DNA of 64,000 nt from Antennarius striatus (taxonomy: Eukaryota > Chordata > Actinopteri > Lophiiformes > Antennariidae): assembly GCF_040054535.1 (NCBI RefSeq), contig NC_090780.1:11994501-12058500 (forward strand), in the 5' to 3' direction. The translations under genes and the position numbers were made by a program. Under the pieces are notes generated by a model, which did not search any database, was not told where the DNA came from, and saw only the letters and a program-made list of their open reading frames with translations. This document shows, in pieces, positions 18,511 through 32,110 of this stretch (positions are counted from its first letter, which is position 1; every line of letters starts with the position of its first letter).

Positions 18511-21500
18511 TCACTTCCCTCCAAAGTCGATTCCACTTTGCCCTGCCTCAGTATCCACCAGTGAAGAGGCAAATGCAGACTGGACTATTTGAAAGCCAAA
18601 TGACTCAAGTAGAGACATGTTTTGTTGAGGGGAGAAGGGAGAAGTCAGAGAGGGGGTCAGCTCATTTAAACCTGACCCTGAAACACCGTGGGTCTTCTGG
18701 GCTTTGTGAACTCTGTGCTGGTGCTTGTTGAGGTAGGACTTGGTGCGGAAGGCCTGACCGCAGATGCCACAGATGAACTTCTTCTCAGGGTCCATCTTGG
18801 GTTTAGAACCTTCTGGAGACCCCAAGGCTCCGACAGAGGATCCATTGCAAGCTAAAGAGGTCATCTCAAGCTCTGGCCCATCTGGTTTGTGTGGTGATTT
18901 AAGCTTGTCACAATTAGAAAGCTCCCCGAAAGAAGGATCTGATTCTTCTGTTTCCAAGTGAGGACACTTCCCAGCATTTTCCTGACCATCTGTGGTGAAC
19001 ACCGCGTTGATAGGATGGCACAGAGTAACAGACAGAGAAAGACAGAGACAAAGGGAAAAGGAAAATTAAAGGCACAAATTAGCACTAATGAACAGATTTT
19101 GTCTGACACAACTTGAATCCAGTGGCTGGTTGGCACCTGCAGAAATTACAATATTTAACTTGTAAGACAACATGAAGCAAGAAAGCAGAACAAATTTTGA
19201 CCAGTAAGTTTGAAAAAAAAAAAAAAGGACTAAATATTAATAATTTCTTGGAGATAATTTCTTCAAAATATGGTTACAGCATCAAACTGTACAATCATTT
19301 ATTTCACAGTGGATCTGCAGAGTATCCAGTGATAATTCGGTTGTGCTCATCCAACCAGTGGAGAGTGCTAGCACCATGCTGTCAGCCACCCTCTATACTG
19401 ACCTGTGACAGGCCCATGGACAGGGAAACCAGGCAACCCACCAGAGCGACACTCCCAGAAATACGGAGCCCCACCTGCCTTCCCCATGAGCAGTTCACGC
19501 TGCAGGCCCAAGGCGGCAGGGCCAGGGTGGGGGCGAATTGGGTGTCCAGAGAGCCCATGAAAGCAACCCTCTGCCTCAGATGAGGTGAGAAGCCGCTGGC
19601 AACTGGCATACAAGTCTACACAGCACCCAGCCAAGGAGAAAAGGGGGGTGGGGCAGACATAACAGGCCAGCGGAAATCATATGGACAGAATTACCTTCAT
19701 TTAATCACTAATATTTGAAAAGTTGTTTGTAAATGAGACCAGCTGCTAGACAGGTTTATTGTTTCATTGCCATGTCCATGTGTAAGTGGAGTGGAATGAG
19801 CTAACATATTGGTGATCATTATTTTTAACTGAATTATTTGTATAATTGTTGTACCAGTGACTATAATGTTTTTAAAGACATTTAGTCATTCAGGTCATGG
19901 TAGATCTCAGTGTTGAATAAGTCGACTGGACTTGTAGAATAAGACTGAAGATGTTCCACCTAAGGATGGTTCAGGAAGATATTCATACAGGTCCAGTTGA
20001 CTGTTTTGACTTGACAACACAATTCACCTGTCCTCTTATGGTCCTTTCACTATTGCAGAATGAAGATGATTAGTTGAGTAATGTAAACATATCTTGTGAA
20101 GTAAAAGAGCGAATCAGTGACACTGAAAGCATTGGGAATAGCCAATTACGTGTCTGCATGTATGTCTAATCTATTTAATCTGGGTATCAATACATGTTTT
20201 TAAGATATGTGGTATTGACAGTTTTGACCACTACCTTCTAAGTTATTTTGCTCTCATCAAACATTGGAAGACAGCCAGAATGTTCTCAGTGGTGTTTGGT
20301 TTTGCTGAGATGTCAATATAAACACACTTTTTTCTTTTATTTTTTTTACAGAATTAATTTGACTCAAACTATCAACATAAATATTTCAGGTAACATTTTA
20401 TGGCAAAAGGTATTGATTTAACAACCATCTACCATTTTTTATGAACGTAGTTTGCCCAGGTTTGAGGAGTGTTTGAATCTGAGTAGGCTATAATGAAAAC
20501 ATTTTATTAGCTTTGTGGGAGAAGATACTGACATATGTTTATTTGCTACTTAATATACTTCATAACTTTTCAAATAACTAATTATTAAAAATTTAAAGTA
20601 TAGAACCCAAAATGCTCATCAAAAATTGAGGTGAATATAACAACTGCTCAAAAACACTGACTAAGGAGGGACAATGCCTTTTGTTGTTTATGGATACATT
20701 TCATAAACATCACCCTATTAATACAAGGAAGCAGGTTCTATCAGTTATTTTAATGTGGCTTTGTAGTAACAGTAAAATAATCTAATATGAAAAATACTTC
20801 TCCTTCCTTTATGCCTCAGCTGTTTTTTTTATTACTGCTTCCATTAGTATTTAAATTATTTGCCAACTTCATTGTGAACCTTTTCATTCCATTTCTTCGT
20901 TAATTTCTCTTCCGTCACAACTCTATCTAACTTTTGGTCAAAGCCTATTATGGTGACAGAGTGTGACCCATATTAACTCAGCTACCTCATGTAGTATTAA
21001 TGATGCACACATGTGGACATGCTATGTGAAAACCATGCTATGTGGTGGAGAAAAGATGGTATGAGGGTACAAGGCGGTGGGTGGCAAACTAAGAATTTCC
21101 AACTCTGATACAAAGCTTAAGAATTCAGTGTTTTCCTTCTTGCAGACATATTTTATAACCAACTCAAAAAAATAGCATATTATGAAATAGTCACAATATA
21201 CAGTATTTCTATATCATTGTTGTTACAACTAGTAGTAGTAGCACTAGTAACAATGACCTGAAAACGACTAAAAGTCTCGTTTAAAAAAAATAAATTGAAC
21301 ATCTGTGGTTTTATAAGAAAGAAGGATCCTTGAAAAATAACTGATGATACGCAGGATATAAGCTCACTGAATGGAGTGATAAGGCGGATGTCATTAAGAG
21401 GTTGGGGAAAACTTTTTCAATAGCACATTTTAAGTTTGACATTACGGTGGGTATCTATCTGTGACTGGTCTAGAGTGTCAATGCCAGGAAAAAATTTATT

Positions 21501-24500
21501 GATTTTCATCGATTAATTCCTCCACTATTATGCACATTCCATAATGTCATACATGTAAACCATACTGACAGAGGGATCATACTCGTGAAGATAGGTAAAC
21601 TAGTTGGAAGCATTTCCTCATGTAGAGATAGTTAGTGCCCACATTTGTTAAATACTGGGTATCTGTAGTCTAACATTAACAATTGTTGGTGATTTTACTT
21701 CCTTTCGGTGGGGTGGAGAGCAGTAATATCCGTCCTGCCTCTATCTGCTTGGAGGCCATTGTTTGACAGGTGGTCTAGAAGTGATGGAAAACCAACATTC
21801 AAATTTTCTTGGTGTGATAGTCTGCGGTAGACTGTTACAACTATGCATGAAAACATTTCCAAGACTACTAATTATCAACTTATATTTTTGTGGGATCCCT
21901 TACTAACTGTTAATCTAAACAACAACCACAAAGTTTATTTATTACTGTATATAAATGTACTGAAAAATACAGACTTGCATGAATGCATAACCAATGTTTA
22001 GAAAAAAAATGTGCTGCCTATAAAAAAAACTACTGAAATGCACGACCACTTTAACGTTTTGCGAGTCCTTTCATATGGTAACCTGCCCATCTTGACACAA
22101 ACGAGTCCAACAATATAACAACCCAAACTGACTTGAACATCTTAAAGTCACGTCAATGAAAGCTCAGTAACTTCAAAATACAAAAGATTGTGACGTTTCT
22201 TCTTGCCAGCGCCGAAGCTTTTCTCCTACGAAGCAAAAATTTCTAGGGTAAATAATGCACACTGGACTGTTATAAAAATCTTTCTCAAAATAAATCTAAC
22301 AAAAGGATACTGTCAAATATCTATCAAAAGTTATGATTATTAATATCAGCTGCAGCATAGTGTCTCCCATAATCCGATTTCAAACACAGTTAACAAATGG
22401 GACAGGGCACGTCCGGTTTTAATGCCTTACTAGCAACAGTATGACTATAAAGCAGGTCTCATTCCAATCAATAGTTTTGATTGTCAATCTTGGTTTACAA
22501 ATTAGCAGAATGGTATATTTTGAGTCTAAGAACTGATACCTGGAGTGTAAGTATGGGATGCATATAAAAGGCAGAGGAAAGCACTGTATTTTATGTTATT
22601 GTTGTACCTCACAGTTAATTGTCCATTTTCACTATGCTTTGCTTCTGTCACAGAGAAGGCACATCAAAAAAGATCAATATGGACTACACAGCAGGATGGA
22701 TCATGCAACACAAAAGAATTGTTTGACAACTGCTGATGGACCAGCCAAGGATAAAACTAATAAAAATACATCAAAGCCATGCTGGACAGACAAATACACA
22801 AATAAGCAAAAGAGACTCTGTTCCAAGTTCTTAGATGGTCATCATGATTAGGAATCATCAGCAATGACATCTAAATGAATCTCTCTGTCTGGCCACCACC
22901 TATTTGCAGAATAACAAAGGGCTTCTTCACTATAAAATAAAGTTTGAGTAACGTTGTAGAGTGAGGTATCTGGTGTACGTTTGTCCAACTTTTCATAATT
23001 TCCACTACAATTGTAATTCTCCAGAATGGATGAGTCCATGGAACTTATGAGAACAGGCGGACTCAAAAGTTTTAAAGTATTTAAAGTTTTAAAACCTTTA
23101 TTTTCTTCAAGTTTGCTTAAATTTACAGCCTATGAACATTTCAAAATAAAAAACAAATATTTAAAAACATTTCTATGTGGTTATCAGCAATGAAAAGCAG
23201 ATGCATCCTTGCTGAAATTGGTAGTTAGAAGAGAGGATGACCTTAAAAAGGTGTGTAACACCAGCATTTTTCTTTCCATTTCATTACCAGAAAGAAGTTC
23301 AATTCACACTGCACCCTCCCAGATTAAATGAGACAAACAGTTAGCTCGCAGACAAAAAAATCCGCTCATGAAGTTGAAATTCAGTAAATGTTTGAGTGAA
23401 AAGCTTTGCAGCAGAGGTTGATGTATGCTTATGTTTCAAGCAAACGCACAAAGATGCAGAAGCATTTTTCTCCAAAGAGCAGCACAGTATATGAAAAGCC
23501 AGGAAAATGAAATTTTGGGATGGGGCGGGCGGCTGCTTGCCTTCCACTGAGCACTGGCGTCCCATGTGGTAAGGGTTGCCGTTGTGCATCTGCAGTTCCC
23601 CCCTTGGCTCAGGGAAGGTGTGCATTGTGGCAGTGGGGGGCAGTTGAGAACCGTGGTGTGTCTTTATGTGCACCTTTAGGTAGGAGGCAGTGGAGAAACC
23701 TGGGACCAGAAGAACAAAGAACAAGGCAGTTGTTTGACACACTCGAAGGCCTTGACTCTGAAGAGGGGCGTGAGAACATGACAGGGTATTGGATGTCAAT
23801 GAAACAACACACTGGTGGACCAGAATAACCCTGGAAAACAATGATTTACTGGGGGGGAATGATAATAGCATCCACTGATGATCACCGTGTAATGCACAAA
23901 AAAGATATTCTATTACCCTTGTTAAAGTATAATTGTCCTTGTTTCACCTGTTGATTATCAAATGATACATCAGCAGGTAGAAATGCTCATTTTCCTGCTT
24001 GCCTCAAAGGAACTGAGAATTTTCAATTAACAAAATGTCTCTACTACGGCAATAATTTCAATCTCATCTCTATCGTGATTAATATTTTTTTTTCTTCCAA
24101 AAATTACACCCATCCCCAGTGTTCTTAGGTTATGTTACTTCTGAGCACAAAAAAAAGAGGAGGAAGCCTGATATCTTCAGCAGGTAGCACACCTAGTCAA
24201 CCCATATCTCCAACAAACACTTCTTCACCCATTATCATTTTTGTATTTTCATGATCAAAAGTTAACATCATGACTCCTTTCTGTCATGTTTTCTGTCACC
24301 CATCAATAGAGGTACCCGTTCCACAGATCAATAACAACAGACCACTGACAGGTCAATTGGACCAGTCATTTCTTCATCCGCACTGTGTAGGCTTTTCCCA
24401 CCTCTTGTTTTTCAGCAATCTGCAGCCTTTTCTCAAAACAGTGCATGTCCTTTTTAGAATAACCATATATTTAAAAACAAAATATATGAATAAATAATAG

Positions 24501-27500
24501 GTGATATGGTGGTGCAGAGGGTACCATAGTAGCCTCACAGCGACTAGGTCCTGCACTCAAATCCACCCGGGAGGACCCAGGACTTTGTCTGTTCTCCCAG
24601 TGTCTGCATGGGTTCTCTCTGGGTTTGCCAGCTTCATCCCACCACAAAAAAATACTCGATATAAATGAAGTGGTGACCGTAAATTAACCACAAGTATAAT
24701 GGAGAGTCTAATTGCAGTGGTTACATCATTGTAACCAGTAGATAGCGCTTTGCTTCACAGCAAGAAGGTTCCAGGTTTGATTCCACCTCGGACCATTCTG
24801 TGCACAGTTTGCATGTTCTCCCCATATTTGCATGTGTTTTCTGGCTTCCTCCCGCCTCAAACAACATGAAACTTAGTGTGAACTGATTGCTCGAGATAGT
24901 CCACAAGTGTGAGAGTGAGCTTTGTTGTCTCTTCCCTAATGCAGTCTCTTTAAAACATTTTCAGATAAGCAAAGATGAATTGATGAATAATTGTGTTGTT
25001 TGTTGTTTGTCTTTCTATGTGTAACCCTGTAATAAACTGGTAACTTGTCCAAGGTGACCCCCATCTCACACCCCAATTCAACTACGACAGGCACCAGGCC
25101 TCTAGTAAGTGATTAGAGAAAATGAATGAATGATTGTGTGCACACAATCTTCAAGGAAGGTCTTCAAGGAAATTGGTATAAAGTTCACGATAAAAAAAAG
25201 ATGAATGGAGCTAATCGTAGGTAGACCACATTTCAGACTTAATTGGACACATTTTCACAGACCTTTCAGATTCCGATAAGATGGGAAAAACAAGAAGAAA
25301 CCGTTGAAGGCAGTGTAGCTAAAGTTCAATCATGGCACAATAAATATGTCAAACATAAAAGAGAAGAACAAAGTGAAGTGAAAAAGTAAAGAAAAACTCC
25401 TTGATGTAATTAATGAGCTCCAAGACCACCAGCAAGGGAATTGCATACCTCCACTTCTGCTTTGCATTTGCTAGGACCTCACCTCAAGCTCCAAAACCCA
25501 TTGTCATGTTTATTGTTGTCAAAAACCTTCATAAACAAACAGCTTACAGACATATCCCTTCCCACATGTAGACAGAGGAGGTTCTCATATTCATTTCACT
25601 AATCTGGTTGCCATGGTAAGAAAAATGAAAATTCTGTAAAAAAAACAAAATGTTGGGGCACAGATAAGCGCATGGTGTCGACATGCAGCACACATCCAGA
25701 GGCCTCGCAGTGGCCTGGGTTTGATTCTCGCTTGCAGCACTTTGCCACAAGTCAACCTGCCCACTGTTCCTCCTCATTATCCATCACAAATCAAATATTT
25801 ACTAGAACACATTTACTTCAGATGTGCTGGTGAAAGTGTAACGGATATCAAGGTATTTCAAACTATTACCTTTATTGCAAATGCCACAGTAGTTATGTGT
25901 TCCTTCACTGTGTTTTTTGAGGTGGTCTGTCATGTAGGCAGCTCTCAGAAACTTGCCGCATACTTTGCAGGGGATTTTGTCCTCATGGCAAGCAAGGTGT
26001 GACCGGAGGCGATCTCTTGTTGCAAAAGAAGCATTACAAATCTGAAAAACGTAGAAAACAGCAGGTAAAAACTGCTCTCACAAATTACTTTTTAAATGTG
26101 TTTTAGCGTTCACTATACTGCACTAAATATCACATATAGAACCAAAGCGGTACCTGGCACTTGTGGGGTCTCTCTGTTGTGTGAACCTGTTTGATATGCC
26201 CATTGAGGTGGTCTGGTCTGGAGAGACAAGAAGGAAATCAGTACTTGCAATTTTTTAAGTTGATCCATGATTACGTTATACTTCTTCTCTATTTGGGGCG
26301 GCAGTGGCTCAGCGGTAGAGCAGAGGTCTTGAAGACAGATCGCCCAGCCATCGGTGGATCGATTCCCGCTCCCGCCAGAACATCTCCGGAGTGTGAGCTG
26401 ACGGTGGGAGGCGTCAGCTCACCTCCCAGCCACTGCCGAGGCGCCCTTGAGCAAGGCGCCGTCCCCCTTACAAGCTGCTCTATTGGGGCGCACTCCAGGA
26501 AGCTGCTGCCCGTCACTCTGCCTCCCGATGTACAGCTTGATGTTGTGTTTGTATACTAACTGCATGATTACAGGCCCCTTTGTGTGCTGTGGTTGTTTCA
26601 GGGGCCTGTGCATACATAGTGTGTGTGAAAAACTAACACAAAAAAAATGTAACAAATGTACACCTGAGTGACAAATGTAATTTCCCCTAGGGGATCAATA
26701 AAGTGTATCTTCTTCTTCTTCTTCTTCAAATAGCTAAGGATCTATTTCATTTTCTTACTATTTCCATCCCAAACCTAAGAGGAAAAAAAATCACTCCTGT
26801 TAGTTATACTTTACAAAGGAAGCTCAAATTACACTATTGTTTTTGAATCATGTGCTTAAGAGCGGTTGTCAAAACATACACTTGCACTATCATGGTGGAT
26901 GTTGATCTTTGGAACAAACCAACACAAGTCTATCTCATGCCCATCTTGTGGATCTATGGCTGATCCACAAGGTGGATCCATTAGTTTCTTTTCAGCCTGT
27001 TAGTCTTCCACCAGACAAACTATTGTTAGAACTGGTAGATTATGTAACAAACATGTGTGGCAAACACAGATTTGCACAGATCTGTAATTAAAAAAAATAA
27101 AAAATTTGATCAAATGTCATCCACCTGTCCTCTACCCATTTGTCAATGCCATCATGAGAATCCTATACATAGAACTGAAGGTAAATGTGTCAGAAATAAA
27201 ATGGACAATTGTTTTGTTTGTAAGGAAAACATTTAAATCTACCAAAATGATGACAATTATAACTGATTGAGTCAGTACAAGAATATCAGTAAATTTTGAT
27301 ATTGCTTAAAAAAATTATTCAATGTCCAGCCAACAGGAGCCCCTCTATTGTTAAATCTAAATGTTACAGGAGGCCCAAAATGTATTTTTACAAAAACGCA
27401 ATTCAGCATTTGTGATGATTTTAGCAAACTTTCATTTGCTCCAAAACATTACTTTGATAATCTACATGCATTTTGACCTCCACCGATGTGCATGGTGACA

Positions 27501-29120
27501 CACATTCCAACATGTCTTGAAAACACAAAGTCTGGGAAGCAACAGTTCTGTATGTTGACAGCAGTATGAAATATTGATTTGTGGTAACATCTCAAAGTGT
27601 GCAGGGAACACAACAGGCTTTTATTTTCGTCTCGTTCCTGACATTGAGCTGCTGGTGACAGCTTTATACACCTGTACATGTGCGAGCATCATCTGGCTGA
27701 TGCTCAGCAGTCCTAAAACAATCAATCAATCACTTTTTCGAGGAAGTAGATTTGCATCTGTAGTCGTGGTAACAAACAACCCTACCTGTGCAAATCTTTA
27801 TGAGATTCTGGACCCCTGAAGGCACTGAGGTCCAGTGTAGTTTGTGTGTGACTCTCAAAACATAGACCAGGGGCTGAACGTGTCCACTTACCTTGAAAAC
27901 CCTTTCCCACAGCTTTGACACACGTAGGGTTTACCCACAGACCCGTCGTGGGATCTCACGTGGTACGACATCCTGTCCTTGCGTTTGAACCGGAGTCCAC
28001 ACACGTGGCACGCGTACGGCTTTTCCCCGGAGTGGGAGAGTTTGTGTCGGTTCAGGTGGTAAACGTCCCGGAACACTTTCCCGCAAATGTCACAGCCGAC
28101 GTGCCTCCTGGTCCTCTCCCTTTTGCGGCCGTTATCCAGCGTCAGACCTCCGTGGATTTGCTCGCCGTTCTCCATCAGAGAGTGAGACAATGAGGACGAT
28201 GACAGGCCGTCACAGAGGTTGTTTACTCCGCCTGCGTGGGCTCCGTGTTGCGCTTCGTGGTGCTTCAATCGAGACGCCTCCGTGAAAGCTTTACTGCAGC
28301 TCCCACAAGGAAACAGTCCATTGTCTTTCTGCGTGCCGTGGTTACAGTGTAAGGCTTCCATCACACCGCCGCCTTTCTTCGGTCTCCCTCTGGGCTTTTT
28401 GAACCCGGGGGTGCCATTGTTTTGTTGAAACGCGTTCCCCGCCGGTATTTCCGTCGAAGGAGACACCGACAGTCCGTCCACGGACTCTAGCATGGGCACC
28501 GACGACTCGCTGCTGTCCACCAGCAGCACGGCGGGGGTGTCACCCCCACTCCCGTCCACATGCATTTGCGGATTATTAGCAAAGCTTTGCCCGTTCATCA
28601 GCAGCCCGGTTCCGTTCATCAGGTCCTGCTGGAAACCCAAATCCGCTCCCACGGTGGCATGAAACAGGCTGGCGTCCCCCCCACGCGAGGTGGGGACCAG
28701 AATCTGCACGTTGGACTGCTTGATGACCTCCTGACAGATCTCGATGACTGACCGCATCAGCAGGAACTTGGCAGCTGTCATCAACTCCGGGAAGCACTCC
28801 AGTCGCACCACGATCCTGGAGGTGTAGGCGAAGTCCAGAACGTCTTTAAAAACTTTCGGACTGATGGTGTGCATTTCCAGCTCCTTGGCGTCTCCGTCAC
28901 CATCCGCCTGGCGGCTGAACACCGACTCGAAATACTCGCTGCAGGCGGCCAGCACGGCTTTGTGGGCAGGAAAGCTCTCCTCGCCGACGCGTAAGATCAC
29001 ATCGCAGAATCTGCCTCCATCTTTCCTCTGAATGTTGAGGTTGTGTAGCATCTCCGCACTGTGCTTGCTCACCTGGTAGGTGTACGACGAAGTCCAAGAC
29101 GGCTCTGCTACCTTCTCCAT
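18511..29120 (-). CDS. patz1: PATZ1: BTB / AT-hook / zinc-finger transcription regulator
   Basis: Nuclear DNA-binding regulator (MAZR). Five coding exons, right to left: 27892-29120, 26154-26217, 25870-26041, 23541-23699 and 18511-18989; 2103 bases, about 700 aa (human about 687). The BTB/POZ domain is near residues 15-130 (FCDVILRVGEESFPAHKAVL). An AT-hook (KKPRGRPKK) follows, then eight C2H2 fingers: three fully in exon 1, a fourth spanning the exon 1/2 junction, and the last (FICGICGQAFRTKSYLNKH) in exon 5. The tail SPFSPQQNMSLLESFGFQIV is strikingly conserved. I chose ATG 29120 (MEKV), which aligns with the human MERV start; an upstream in-frame codon at 29135 is TTG, not ATG. Exon 4 appears to end at a GC donor (GAAG|GCAAGC), which fits the phase of exon 5. 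Read-through there would give a shorter alternative C-terminus lacking the last finger. Confidence 0.96.
19370..19650. other. GC-rich island inside PATZ1 intron 4
   Basis: About 280 bases are much richer in G and C than the surrounding AT-rich intron (CAGGGCCAGGGTGGGGGCG, AAAAGGGGGGTGGGGC). Open frames exist on both strands (19197-19583 plus, 19368-19634 minus) but neither resembles a known protein. It may be an old repeat or a regulatory element. Confidence 0.4.
24500..25135 (+). repeat. Old SINE-like repeats in PATZ1 intron 3
   Basis: Degenerate relatives of the 31558 family are visible twice: GGTGGTGCAGAGGGTA at 24509 and GTTTGCATGTTCTCCCC at 24809. The usual end (AATAAACTGGTAACTTGTCC ... 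AATGAATGAATGA) lies at 25031-25134. The divergence indicates age. Confidence 0.6.
26293..26728 (+). repeat. tRNA-derived SINE in PATZ1 intron 1
   Basis: The start looks like a Pol III type 2 promoter: an A-box-like TGGCTCAGCGGTAGAGCAG at 26303 and a B-box-like GGATCGATTCCCGCTC at 26356. The 3' end is CCCCTAGGGGATCAATAAAG followed by (CTT)n. The same family lies in reverse at 30300-30675. Confidence 0.8.
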
Positions 29121-29700
29121 GCCGAATTCATCCAACAGCGGACCGGTACCGACAGCGGACGGAGGAAACGTGGGTTCCGTGAAATGGTTTCGAGCCGTCG
29201 ACTCGAGCTAGCTACAGAATCCAGACCCCACCGCCACTCCCCGTCGTTTAGCATCTGACGTTTAACTAGCAGCAGCAGGGAAAAAATGGCAGCCCCCCAG
29301 CTTCCTGTGAACTTTGACCCCGGTTTCTTGAGAGGTGGGGGGGGCTGGAAGGGGGGGGGGTCGCTGTATTTTTGGATAAATAAATCTTTGTCGAACGGTT
29401 GATAAAGATTTTTTTAAATACTGCCCCAGTGTAAAATAAAGCCCTTAGCGGAGCCCCAGCAGCGGGGCGGGGGGTCGGGGGGGTTCACCCGCCTTGCCCG
29501 TAACGTTCACGCGCAGGTCGCTTCATGCTGCTGTCGGTTCGAACCCCTCCCCCAACGAGAACACAACAGAAGCGCCGTCCCTCCGTCCCTCCGTCCCACA
29601 TGTGATCGCATCTCACCGGACAAGTAACAAAAGACTGTGTGGACAACAGGGACGGGAAGCCCGTTGACCACCAGGACACACAAAAACACTCGGAAATAAC
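29121..29700 (-). promoter_or_regulatory. PATZ1 GC-rich promoter region and 5' UTR
   Basis: The stretch before the PATZ1 start codon is the most GC- and CpG-rich in the window, continuing the GC-rich exon 1. It holds G tracts (29335-29361 and 29464-29482). No TATA box is evident, as is usual for a CpG-island promoter. The transcription start cannot be placed from sequence alone. Confidence 0.55.
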
Positions 29701-30299
29701 GTGTAGAATAATCGAAGTGTTTGATCAGACAGTATTGATCACGACCTTGTGGGTTGTTGTTTTTTTTTAATATCGGGGCCCCCAAAGGCAGATTTCCATT
29801 GAAAACAAAATGTTATAAAAAAATGGATTGCACTTCCTCAATAAACCAATATCAGCAGATTTGCACCCATTAATGTGTGTGTTCTTTTCTTAATGTTTAT
29901 TATCCTACCCTCAAAATTAAAGTCAGTATTGACAGCTTTGTCCACCGAGACAGTCTAAAGGAGTGTGTACCAAATGAACAGGTGACATTCAGTTTTTCTC
30001 CATATGTCTGTACATCATACAAGTCTTTTTTTGGCGGGGAAGCTGTGAAAAATGTAAAATAAAAAGAGTTTACCTTGATTTCCAGATTATTGACCCATAT
30101 TTAATGGGAAGTTAGAAAAAAAACAAACACATTTGAAATGTTGAAACACTAAAACAGATAAAAAAAATTTATGTTGGAATATGATGTCAGCCATGTGTTC
30201 CAAAAAGGTTGAGACAGGGTCATGTTCATCAGTGTTGCATTACATCTTATAACAGTAATGTGTGTTTGGGAACTGAGGAGACCAAAGATTAAATTCAGC

Positions 30300-30675
30300 C
30301 ATATTTATTAATCTCCAGAGGGGAAATTCTCTTTACACTCACAGTACAGTATATACATATACAGTATACAGTATGTGTTAGTCAAAACACACACAATGTC
30401 GTGTACAGGCCGCTGAAACACAACACGCCTGTAGGGATGCAGTTAGTCCAAGCAGTACAAGGGAAGCAGAGTGATGGGTCACAACTCCAGGGTGCGCCCC
30501 ACATGAGCAGCTTGCAAGGGAGGATGGTGCACTGCTCAAGGGCGCCTCAGCAGTGACCGGGAGGTGAGCTGACACCTCCCACAGTCAGCTCACACTCTGA
30601 GGATGTCTGGCGGGAGCGGGAATCCAACTGCCAATGTCTGGGCAATGTCTGGTCACTGGTCACTGCCGCCCCTAC
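30300..30675 (-). repeat. tRNA-derived SINE, reverse copy
   Basis: On the minus strand the same elements appear as in the 26293 copy: GGGGCGGCAGTGACC head, B-box-like GGATTCCCGCTCCCGCC, a GTGTGAGCTGACTGTGGGAG body, and a tail with CCCCTCTGGAGATTAATAAA. Part of the A box is rearranged (repeated CATTGCCCAGACATT). Confidence 0.75.
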
Positions 30676-31557
30676 TGTAATTTTGAAGAGTGGAACATTT
30701 TTCCAGTAATGTCCGACGTGGGAATTCTACTGTTTCAGAGTTCAAGGTCTCCCTCAAAATTCACCAAAGTGTGAGAAGTTGGGACTGTGGGTAGTAGAGT
30801 TTAGTAAGGAGACTCTTTAATTATTGAGCCATTGTAATATACGGTATATAAAATGTGTTTTGTAATTTTTTTGCAGAAATAATCAACGCCTTCCCTGAAA
30901 AAAGTTTACTTGTCATTTTACCTTGCAAAAATCTTTCTATTAAATAGTGTCTTCAATAATGTGCCCACAAACGTTACCCATGTTAACCACTACGCCTCCG
31001 TTACGTCACATATTCCAGCTTTTGAACTGCTTGCCCAGATGCTCCCTCTGCTCTTTACCTAGGATTTCCAAATTGAATTTCAAATTCTGACTCGGGAGAC
31101 GACAGGACAATTCACTTTTAGTAAGATACATGTCCTCAGCCAAAGCCAATTTGCATCTTGCCCACTCATTCAAAAGGGAAGAGCTTCTTTTAACTTGTCT
31201 AGCCATTAGTAATTTTGTGTAGGACATATCAGACTGCATGCAATACAGTATTATTTGTCTGTTAGATGTGGCATCCATCTCTGTTTTCAGTAATGAGTTA
31301 CACATATGAAACCAAATTTGGTTTCAGTGTATTTTAGGACAGTTTTTAGGTATGTTGCCGACATTTGTTACTTTCGTTTAGTCTCTGGATTAGGTTTTAG
31401 AGCTAACTGTCAAAGTGTCATCATTCTCCCATCCCACACTAATGTAACAGGTCCTGTGTGAGAGACAGAGAGTAGTCTCTGGTTATTCCATGTTTAGTTG
31501 TAGCTGCTGAAGGTGGTACAACTTTTAAGTTAATATTAACAAGCACACATTCATACA

Positions 31558-31920
31558 GGTGGCGGCATGGTGGCGCAGTGGTTAGCGCTGCCACAACACG
31601 GCGGACCCGGGTTCAAGTCCCGCTCTGTGTGGAGTTTGCATGCTCTCCCCGTGTTTGCGTGGGTTCTCTCCGGGTTCTCCGGCTTCCACCCACCTCCAAA
31701 AGCATGCGCTTCAGGTTGATTGACCGTTCCAAATTGCCCGTAGGAATGAGTGTGTGTATGCTTGGTTGTATGTCTTTGTGTGTGGCTCTGCGGTGCACTG
31801 GCGTTGTGCCTGGAGTGTCCCCCGCCTCACGCCCTATGCACCCGAGATAGGCTCCGGCTCCCCGTGACCCGCTGTGTGGATATAGCGGTGGTAATCTGAA
31901 AATGACTGACTGACTGACAT
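31558..31920 (+). repeat. Fish SINE-like repeat, full copy
   Basis: GGCGGCATGGTGGCGCAGTG head, GGGTTCAAGTCCCGC (B-box-like), TGCGTGGGTTCTCTCCGGG body, AAAGCATGCGCTTCAGGTTG, then CCCGCCTCACGCCC and a GACTGACTGAC tail. CATTCATACAGGT occurs both just before (about 31548) and just after (about 31918), a plausible target-site duplication of about 13 bases. Confidence 0.85.
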
Positions 31921-32086
31921 TCATACAGGTATTTTATGCATTGGATACACTGCTGGTCTTGATTTGTATGGAATACACAGACAAAAAAGATATCCAAGAC
32001 CTTTTCAAACCACTGTCTATGCCTCTTCTCAGCCATCTTAAACAGAACTGACTGTTATCCCTGTTTCTGCATGTTGCTTTCCACTT

Positions 32087-32110
32087 ATTAACTGAAGCAC
32101 TTCAGTTAAT
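32087..32110. repeat. Perfect hairpin, 10-bp arms, 4-nt loop
   Basis: ATTAACTGAA, loop GCAC, then TTCAGTTAAT. One further T-A pair extends it outward. Confidence 0.85.

Noticed and set aside
26303-26372. Functional tRNA gene
   Set aside because: Only A- and B-box-like text of a SINE is present; no cloverleaf with an anticodon arm can be folded and the SINE body follows directly.
29121-29135. PATZ1 start five codons upstream (LDEFG before MEKV)
   Set aside because: The codon at 29135 is TTG. The ATG at 29120 gives MEKV, which matches the human N-terminus.
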